From assembly GCA_028706745.1 (NCBI GenBank), contig JAQTVM010000017.1, positions 1 to 33,798 of the forward strand: a stretch of DNA of 33,798 nt, read 5' to 3'. Both the position numbers and the translations under genes were made by a program. The DNA is from Candidatus Nanoarchaeia archaeon. GTDB taxonomy: Archaea > Nanobdellota > Nanobdellia > SCGC-AAA011-G17 > GW2011-AR17. The notes beneath the pieces were generated by a model. That model did not search any database. It was not told the origin of the DNA and saw nothing but the letters and a program-made list of their open reading frames with translations. Below, piece after piece: positions 28,743-33,798 of this stretch; positions within the stretch are counted from its first letter, which is position 1; every line of letters starts with the position of its first letter.

Positions 28743-29414
28743 ATGCCTGACACACAGCCAGTACAGCAAAAGCCTGACCAGCCGTTTGAGAATGTTATTG
28801 AACTGCAGTCAGAGCAGTTTCTAAGAGACATGGAACAGCTGGGCGTTATTCTTCCTGACAGGGCATTGAGAAAGGAATGGGCAAAGGACAAATTAAGAAA
28901 AGGATTTCCCCTTCAGATTATTGAGCAGTCGCTGAAAGCAAACAAGTATGATTTTGATGTTGTAGGCAAATACCTGGACACAATCTATAAGTCAAAGCAG
29001 CAGGCTGAAACAGCAATAAAAGAAGTCAAGGATATGAAAGATGAGAAGATAAAAACAGAAAAAGACCTGAAAAAGGCAACGCACCTTAGCTGGATTGTTG
29101 CTGCATTCATGACATCCGCAATCGGCGGAGGAATGTCAATATTCTTAAAAGGGCAGACAAAGGATATAGGGCTTACCGAACCCGGCATGGAAATGGCAAG
29201 CGATATGCTTAGCAACTTCATAAAAGGCGGATGGGTAATATGCATTGCGGCAGGGCTGGTCGGATTATTGCTCGGAGCTTTTGCGCTTAACGAATATTTA
29301 GATGAAAGAAAAAAGAAAAAGCAGGAGAGGGAAGCCGCAATCCAAAATGTTCAGGAGTCAATAAACACGCAGATAAGCCCTGCGGGGCAAAGCCAGCCGC
29401 AAAATCCGCAATAA
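28743..29414 (+). CDS. Membrane protein with two transmembrane helices, 223 aa
   Basis: A soluble helical N-terminal part (about 1-110, ending in a charged coiled coil AIKEVKDMKDEKIKTEKDLKKA) precedes two hydrophobic helices. These are HLSWIVAAFMTSAIGGGMSIFL (about 114-135) and GGWVICIAAGLVGLLLGAFAL (about 163-184). A charged helix DERKKKKQEREA and a Gln/Pro-rich tail follow. I recognise no family. It stands directly before the pilin-like cluster, so a role in pilus assembly is possible but unproved. Confidence 0.7.
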   Translation: MPDTQPVQQKPDQPFENVIELQSEQFLRDMEQLGVILPDRALRKEWAKDKLRKGFPLQIIEQSLKANKYDFDVVGKYLDTIYKSKQQAETAIKEVKDMKDEKIKTEKDLKKATHLSWIVAAFMTSAIGGGMSIFLKGQTKDIGLTEPGMEMASDMLSNFIKGGWVICIAAGLVGLLLGAFALNEYLDERKKKKQEREAAIQNVQESINTQISPAGQSQPQNPQ

Positions 29415-29449
29415 TAAGTTATATAAAGCAAAATAGCTTGAATTCTAGC

Positions 29450-30295
29450 ATGAATAAAAGAGGACAAGTGTATGTTCTTGCAGCAATCATCATGTCAATC
29501 ATAATATACGGCATGGTGACAATCTCAAACAGGGTTGTGCAGGAAAGCGTCGCAAGCGACTTTGAAAGGATTTCAAGCAATTATGCAATGGAGACTGCAA
29601 AGCTTGTGAATTCAGTTGCAGGCAAGGGGGATATGCTTGATGCATTCAAGAAGTTCACTGTCCAGTTTGCCAGCTATGCAAAAGCCCAAAGTCCCAGATT
29701 TGAGCTTATTTCCGTGTTTGACAGCAACGGAGTGCTTTACATAGGCAATTTTCTTAAGGAAAAAATAATAATCACGTGCAATGACGGGATTTGCAATGAA
29801 GAGCTGCCTTTGGCAGGATGCTATCAGACAATAAAGGCAGAAGTCACATTTGACGGGCTGGGATTCGAGGTTCCTATTAACATGGAAGAGATTACAAGAT
29901 GCCAGACAGAAATATCTTATGGCGCAACTCCAATAAAATATATTAATATTTCAGCAGGAAATGTTGCATACCAATTCAGGCTTGAAAGGGAACAGCCTGA
30001 CGTGATTGTTGTCAGCTGGGAGACAAACGCAAAGCAGAGAAAGGTTTTCACAAGAGGCAATTTTGTTGCGTCTTCAGGCAGTGTTATGACACTTACTGAT
30101 TACTGCGCAAGCAGGCTTGCCCTTACAGGAAGCTGCACAGGAAGCGCAGAAGTCGGAGATGACTTTGGGGCATATTGCCAACCGGGCAATTGCAAGCCTA
30201 ACTGCGAACTAATTGGAAGCAATGAAGAGGAATGTCTTATCAACACAGCGTGCAGGTGGGATACAAGCATAATGGAATGCACGTCTGCATCCTGA
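29450..30295 (+). CDS. Pilin-like surface protein with Cys-rich end
   Basis: The protein begins MNKRGQVYVLAAIIMSIIIYGMVTI, a short basic head followed by a hydrophobic helix, as in archaeal pilin-like proteins. The extracellular part is beta-rich with cysteines (ITCNDGICNEELPLAGC) and ends in a compact Cys-rich module (YCQPGNCKPNCELIGSNEEECLINTACRWD) likely held by disulfides. I chose the ATG at 29450; a TTG four codons upstream is in frame. TATA-like TTATATAA at about 29419 lies 25-30 bp ahead. It is the first of four genes with pilin-like N-termini. Confidence 0.75.
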   Translation: MNKRGQVYVLAAIIMSIIIYGMVTISNRVVQESVASDFERISSNYAMETAKLVNSVAGKGDMLDAFKKFTVQFASYAKAQSPRFELISVFDSNGVLYIGNFLKEKIIITCNDGICNEELPLAGCYQTIKAEVTFDGLGFEVPINMEEITRCQTEISYGATPIKYINISAGNVAYQFRLEREQPDVIVVSWETNAKQRKVFTRGNFVASSGSVMTLTDYCASRLALTGSCTGSAEVGDDFGAYCQPGNCKPNCELIGSNEEECLINTACRWDTSIMECTSAS

Positions 30296-30302
30296 GGTAA
30301 AA

Positions 30303-30764
30303 ATGAAAAAGAAAGGAATAGCGCCGATAATTGCATTTGTAATGCTGATGGCTTTGGCTGTCACATTGGGCGCTTTTGTCACAATATGGTACACGAAATC
30401 CACTGAAAGCCAGACAAAGACAATGATTGAGAAGTTCGGCAATGTGGACGAGTGTGCGGACGTGAGGTTTGACGTTGAGTTTAATTATACAACCTGCAAA
30501 AACATAACAGTATATAATTTGGGAAATTTTAATATTGACAAAATAAAGCTTGAGCTCATACTTATGGATGGAACTCCTTTCAGTGAAGTATTTGATTATC
30601 TCATACTGCCAAAAGAAAATGTAGAAATATCTATCGATTTAAGAGATGTTCAAAAATTCCAGTTTGCACCAATAATCGCAGAAGGTACTGCAGTTACAAT
30701 GTGCCTGAATGACAGGGTATTTGTTCCAGATAAAATAAAATGCCCGCCCCTCACACCACCATGA
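30303..30764 (+). CDS. Type IV pilin-like protein, 153 aa
   Basis: The N-terminus MKKKG-IAPIIAFVMLMALAVTLGAFVTIW is a class III signal peptide: cleavage by a prepilin peptidase after KKG would expose the hydrophobic helix that packs in the pilus core. The rest is a beta-rich head with paired cysteines (DECADV, YTTCKN, TMCLND, IKCPP). It starts 8 bp after the previous gene and ends overlapping the next (ATGA), so it is in one operon. Confidence 0.85.
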   Translation: MKKKGIAPIIAFVMLMALAVTLGAFVTIWYTKSTESQTKTMIEKFGNVDECADVRFDVEFNYTTCKNITVYNLGNFNIDKIKLELILMDGTPFSEVFDYLILPKENVEISIDLRDVQKFQFAPIIAEGTAVTMCLNDRVFVPDKIKCPPLTPP

Positions 30765-31183
30765 ATAAGAAAGGCGCTGAATGGATAGGGTATATTCTTG
30801 CAACAGGGTTGTTTGTTGCGATTTCAGTAATGGCCATACTTTGGGCAAAAGGGCACACTGAAGAGTCGACAGCAAGCACAATAACCTATATGGAAGGCAA
30901 GGAAGAGTGCAAGATGGTTTTCATTGACGCGAAAAAGAATCCTGATTGCAATACAATAAGCATTGAAAACAAAGGCACAGTGTCAATAGAAAAATTTGTT
31001 ATACGCGCTGATGATGCCCGCAGTACTGAAACAGAAGGCGTTCTTCCGACGCCAGAGCCGATAGCGATAGATTTAAGTAGTATATCTCCCACTAAAAATA
31101 TTGAGATTTTGCCAATAGTTGAGATAAGCCAAGGGCAATTGGCAAGCTGCACAGCAAAGAAACTGGTGATACAATGCGCGTGA
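30761..31183 (+). CDS. Type IV pilin-like protein, 140 aa
   Basis: Starts MNKKGAEWIGYILATGLFVAISVMAILW, again a basic head, KKG and a hydrophobic helix, though the +1 region (AEW) departs from the usual (I/V)(A/S)P. The head carries cysteines (EECKMV, PDCNTI, SCTAKK, IQCA). I chose the ATG that overlaps the previous stop (ATGA at 30761-30764); the open frame begins 7 codons earlier. It overlaps the next pilin gene by 10 bp. Confidence 0.8.
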   Translation: MNKKGAEWIGYILATGLFVAISVMAILWAKGHTEESTASTITYMEGKEECKMVFIDAKKNPDCNTISIENKGTVSIEKFVIRADDARSTETEGVLPTPEPIAIDLSSISPTKNIEILPIVEISQGQLASCTAKKLVIQCA

Positions 31184-31665
31184 AGAAGATTACAAAAAAA
31201 GGCGTTTCTCCGATAATTGCAACTACAATGCTTATTGGATTCACAGTCGCTGTAATCGCAATGGTTGTTGTCTGGAGCAGGGGATATATTGAAGAAAGGG
31301 CTGCAAAAGAGGAAGCCCTTGCGAATACTAAATTAAAGTGCGAGACAGTCAAGTTCACTGTTGAGGAAGTCTGCCAGACAGGTTCTAGCTTAAATGTCAA
31401 GGTTAAAAATCTCGCAAACCAGCAGATTGATTCCTGGATACTGAGAATTAAAGGCAGCGCAGGCGTGCAGGCTACTGAGCAGGGTTTTGTTGTAAAAGGG
31501 CTGGAATCAAAAGATTTGGCTTTGAGCGGCGAAAGCTATGATGCGGCAGCAGTCGGCGTTATCGAGACAGTCGAAGTAATACCTGCGATAAAAGCAGGAA
31601 GAAACAAGTATGTGCCTTGCTCAGGGCAGATGCTTGAGGCAAGAGCCAGCCCGCCGGGCTGTTAA
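31174..31665 (+). CDS. Type IV pilin-like protein, 163 aa
   Basis: The N-terminus KKITKKG-VSPIIATTMLIGFTVAVIAMVVVW is a textbook archaeal class III prepilin peptide. The head domain has the beta-rich NVKVKNLANQQIDSWILRIKG pattern and cysteines (KCETV, VCQTG, PCSGQ, PGC at the end). It is the last gene of the cluster (29450-31665) and overlaps the previous one by 10 bp. No prepilin peptidase or assembly ATPase is in the window. Confidence 0.87.
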   Translation: MRVKKITKKGVSPIIATTMLIGFTVAVIAMVVVWSRGYIEERAAKEEALANTKLKCETVKFTVEEVCQTGSSLNVKVKNLANQQIDSWILRIKGSAGVQATEQGFVVKGLESKDLALSGESYDAAAVGVIETVEVIPAIKAGRNKYVPCSGQMLEARASPPGC

Positions 31666-31702
31666 AAAAATAATTATTTCTTAATGCGACAGAGAGAATA
31701 AT

Positions 31703-31870
31703 ATGCAGGGGAAGGTTGTAGTCACTTCGTTCCTAACCTCCCCCTTAGGAAAAATATTATTTTGAATTAAGTGTATTCCAATTAATAAATATAATATAAT
31801 GCAGGGGAAGGTAAACGAAACTTCTCGTTTCGGACCTTCCCTGCATTCGCTTCGCTCATGCAGGGGAAGG
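31703..31870 (-). repeat. Three copies of the tRNA-Leu 3' end arranged as hairpins
   Basis: ATGCAGGGGAAGG occurs at 31703-31715, 31799-31811 and 31858-31870; the last is the 3' end of tRNA-Leu(TAA). Each downstream copy pairs with an inverted copy: GCAGGGGAAGGT with ACCTTCCCTGC (31801-31845), and AGGGGAAGGTT with AACCTCCCCCT (31707-31747). On the tRNA strand the loops read CCGAAACGAGAAGTTTCG and GGAACGAAGTGACTAC, and the first spacer GAGCGAAGCGA. The rest of 31716-31798 is A/T-rich without a gene. Confidence 0.7.
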
Positions 31871-31982
31871 GATTCGAACCCTCGGACCCACTAAGGGACA
31901 GGATTTCCCAGAAGGGAGCTTGGCAACCAAGCTTGTCCCGCGCTTAAGTCCTGCGCATTTGACCAGGCTCTGCAACCCCTGC
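31859..31982 (-). tRNA. tRNA-Leu(TAA) with a 38-nt intron
   Basis: Minus strand: acceptor GCAGGGG/CCCCTGC, discriminator A, D stem GCA/TGC with GAGCCTGGTCAAA, anticodon stem CAGGA (31953-31949) with TCCTG (31903-31899), T arm GAGGG-TTCGAAT-CCCTT. The loop CTTAAG+A has anticodon TAA when about 31942-31905 is removed at 37/38. The intron contains its own 7-bp hairpin AGCTTGG-TTG-CCAAGCT. The long variable arm identifies Leu. Confidence 0.92.
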
Positions 31983-32052
31983 ATAAAACATTGAAACCCG
32001 GCTGCCTTTTAAGGGGTTTCTGCTGTTTTATAAACTTTTAGATTAAGAATAG

Positions 32053-32061
32053 ATTTATATA
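32053..32061 (+). promoter_or_regulatory. TATA box of the first protease gene
   Basis: TTTATATAG lies about 28 bp before the ATG at 32089, giving a leaderless mRNA. The second protease gene has a similar GATATATAAATA near 32997-33008. Confidence 0.55.
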
Positions 32062-32088
32062 GTATCCGGACATATTATAATTCAAATC

Positions 32089-32985
32089 ATGGGCGAACGC
32101 CTGAGACGATTAAAAAAGGGTGCAATTGCTTCTCTTGCAGCAATTGCTATGTCTTCCGGCATTGGCTTTGCAGTTCCTTCTGATTACAACAAGACAGCTG
32201 AAGAGGCAAGACAGGCTTATGTTTACGAGCATCAGGACATTGACGGATTGTATGACTATGACTCAGAATGCATTCCAAATCTGGAAAATATTCTCAATGA
32301 AATAAAGGAAAGCACTTATGAAATAAACAACTTTGTGTTTTATACTGTGGAAGGCGGAATATACGCGGGCTCAAACATGCGGATAGCCGGGGGCTCGGGA
32401 ATTCTGCTTGACAGCGGATACATAATATCCGCAGGGCACGTAATAAAAAATGACCTTGAAGACATGGTAAGAAGCACAGGAGGAATAATCACTGATTATA
32501 AGTCTTCTTTTTTTCTTGCAGAAGAAGGCAAGTATCATGCTCTTGAGGCTGTATGGACAGGAAGCGATGAAGATGACTTCACAATACTCGGGATGGAAAA
32601 TCCCGAACCGAGCCTGCATTCGGCTTCAATAAGATTCGGAAGCGCTGAATACCTTGCAAACGGAAGCATAACATACACTTTCAGCGCAATGAACGAACCG
32701 TGGATAAAAGAAGGGCACGTGTTCAATGCAGAAAGGGGAATATGGAACCGCGATGCAAGGGACTATGGCTATTTCCTTGAAGACACTTACGTTACCCACG
32801 GCGATTCCGGAGGTCCTGTGATTGCATTCAGGGACGGAACTCCCGAACTGATAGGAATAACCTGCTATTACGCGCACACCAGATGCGGGCAAATGCTCGT
32901 AAGGGAAAGCGGAATACTCAAGATAGACGTGATACTTGAGCATGCAGGGGATATCTTAATGCCAAGCACAATATCCGCTTATTGA
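32089..32985 (+). CDS. Secreted trypsin-like serine protease, 298 aa
   Basis: A signal peptide (charged MGERLRRLKK, hydrophobic core, end near GFAVPS) precedes an S1-type protease domain. The catalytic His is in GYIISAGHVI (H117), Asp in DEDDFTIL (D163) and Ser in THGDSGGPVIAF (S240). An acidic N-terminal segment (HQDIDGLYDYDSECIPNLENIL) may be a propeptide. It should act at the cell surface or outside. The next gene encodes a relative with the same layout, so this is a tandem pair from duplication. Confidence 0.9.
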   Translation: MGERLRRLKKGAIASLAAIAMSSGIGFAVPSDYNKTAEEARQAYVYEHQDIDGLYDYDSECIPNLENILNEIKESTYEINNFVFYTVEGGIYAGSNMRIAGGSGILLDSGYIISAGHVIKNDLEDMVRSTGGIITDYKSSFFLAEEGKYHALEAVWTGSDEDDFTILGMENPEPSLHSASIRFGSAEYLANGSITYTFSAMNEPWIKEGHVFNAERGIWNRDARDYGYFLEDTYVTHGDSGGPVIAFRDGTPELIGITCYYAHTRCGQMLVRESGILKIDVILEHAGDILMPSTISAY

Positions 32986-33028
32986 TTTCTGCAAAAGATA
33001 TATAAATATCAGCTGCATAACTGCCTTT

Positions 33029-33798
33029 ATGGTAAAAAAAGCAGTATTGGGCGCATTAGCGGCTTTTTCTCTTGCAGGAAGCCAGATTTCAGCAAATGAT
33101 GAAACAATGTATGCAAATTACAGCCCTGCATTGCAATATGAAGAAAACCCAATTGAAAGCATCGCTCCGCAGGAAACAGAAAGCGTTCCTGAATTAAGCG
33201 AAAATGACAGGCTCCTTGCGCAGTGCCATGACGGAGAGTATGACTTTGATACAAGATGCATTGACTTCACGCAGGGATATGTGGACAATATTGTTAATTC
33301 AATATACCGAATTGAGAGGATTGCAAGATACGAGCAAGACGGAAAGCAGGAAGAGGAAAAATCATACTGCTCATCAACGCTCATAGAAGACGGGATTGTG
33401 ATTACTGCAAAGCACTGCGCGCATTTCAGGAGCCTTGACGCGAGGGGAATAAAGTATGACATGGAGATAAATCTGATGCGCGAGGGCAGGAGATACGGGC
33501 TTGAAACAATACTCAAGGGCAATAAGGATTTCGCAATCCTTATGATGAAAAAACCTGCAAATATCCCTTTTTTCCCTTACGAATTAGGGGACACAACCGG
33601 CTTGCAGGCTGGAAACTTCACTTACATGATTGGATATGTTGACAAGAGCTACCCGATGATAAGGGACGGCATTGTTACAAGAATGGAGCCGAATGACGCA
33701 GGATGGAATGAGGGATATTTCCTTGTCAGCAACGGAATACACTTCGGCGATTCAGGCGGCGCGACAATCGCTTTCAGGGACGGAATTCCGGAATTCAT
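33029..33798 (+). CDS. Secreted trypsin-like serine protease, C-terminus cut by window edge
   Basis: The start MVKKAVLGALAAFSLAGSQISA is a signal peptide. An acidic segment (AQCHDGEYDFDTRCIDFTQGYVDNIVNSIYRI) matches the propeptide-like region of the first protease (YDYDSECIPNLENIL). The S1 domain has His in ITAKHCAHF (H129), Asp in KGNKDFAILM and Ser in HFGDSGGATIAFRDG. Here CSSTL and HC show the Cys pair that in trypsins bridges the His loop; the first protease lacks it. At least 256 codons are present and the frame runs off the window. Confidence 0.88.
   Translation, partial: MVKKAVLGALAAFSLAGSQISANDETMYANYSPALQYEENPIESIAPQETESVPELSENDRLLAQCHDGEYDFDTRCIDFTQGYVDNIVNSIYRIERIARYEQDGKQEEEKSYCSSTLIEDGIVITAKHCAHFRSLDARGIKYDMEINLMREGRRYGLETILKGNKDFAILMMKKPANIPFFPYELGDTTGLQAGNFTYMIGYVDKSYPMIRDGIVTRMEPNDAGWNEGYFLVSNGIHFGDSGGATIAFRDGIPEF

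Noticed and set aside
31703-31870. Classical att site duplication from an element integrated in tRNA-Leu
   Set aside because: Copies are 58-96 bp apart with inverted partners and no integrase or cargo between them.

Overview
The window looks like a chromosome segment of a DPANN archaeon, most like Woesearchaeota or Pacearchaeota. The evidence is archaeal TATA boxes 22-30 bp ahead of start codons (many apparently leaderless genes), tRNA genes with bulge-helix-bulge introns, class III signal peptide pilins of the KKG-(I/V)(A/S)P type, an archaeal THUMP methyltransferase, two MNT/HEPN pairs and many small lineage-restricted proteins. The lineage is inferred from gene style, not from a marker phylogeny.

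Left part (1-7000): a truncated HTH-like gene at the edge, tRNA-Ser(CGA) with two predicted introns, tRNA-Lys(CTT) with one, small unknown proteins, a lipoprotein, a membrane-anchored alpha/beta hydrolase, an M29 aminopeptidase, gatB, a small wHTH-like protein with a strong terminator, and a secreted protein that reads like a beta-barrel.

Centre (7076-14440, minus strand): the main find is a large diversity-generating retroelement (DGR). One 88-bp template repeat (TR, 8234-8321) sits just upstream of a DGR reverse transcriptase. Four paralogous target genes end in 88-bp variable repeats (VR1-VR4). The TR encodes 13 Asn codons (AAY); in the VRs these codons are changed almost only at TR adenines. 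Of 48 substitutions I counted, 25 are A to T, 23 A to G and none A to C. The head gene of the apparent operon is a coiled-coil protein. A wHTH-nucleotidyltransferase/HEPN (MntA/HepT-like) pair is embedded between target genes with 8-, 4- and 4-bp overlaps, so it appears co-translated with the targets. GC-rich hairpins follow three of the VRs. No Avd accessory gene is seen. None of the targets has a signal peptide or membrane segment.

Right part (14468-33798): a DUF4143-type ATPase with an inverted repeat framing its TATA box, an unusual M20 peptidase, a lipoprotein behind a perfect palindrome, an M29-like and a C39-like peptidase, a 57-aa zinc ribbon, a protein with an internally duplicated HExxE-like domain, an amidohydrolase, a THUMP methyltransferase, a second MNT/HEPN pair with a direct-repeat operator, a wHTH-linker-nuclease-like protein, an AT-rich homing-endonuclease-like gene beside two tRNAs, adenylate kinase, a four-gene pilin-like cluster, an intron-containing tRNA-Leu(TAA), and tandem secreted trypsin-like proteases (the second cut by the window edge).

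A second unexplained pattern is a family of hairpins downstream of tRNA-Lys, tRNA-Leu(TAA) and the 71-aa gene. Each hairpin repeats the 3' end of the gene it follows (X), as an inverted copy then a direct copy, around a loop resembling GAACGAAGTGA.
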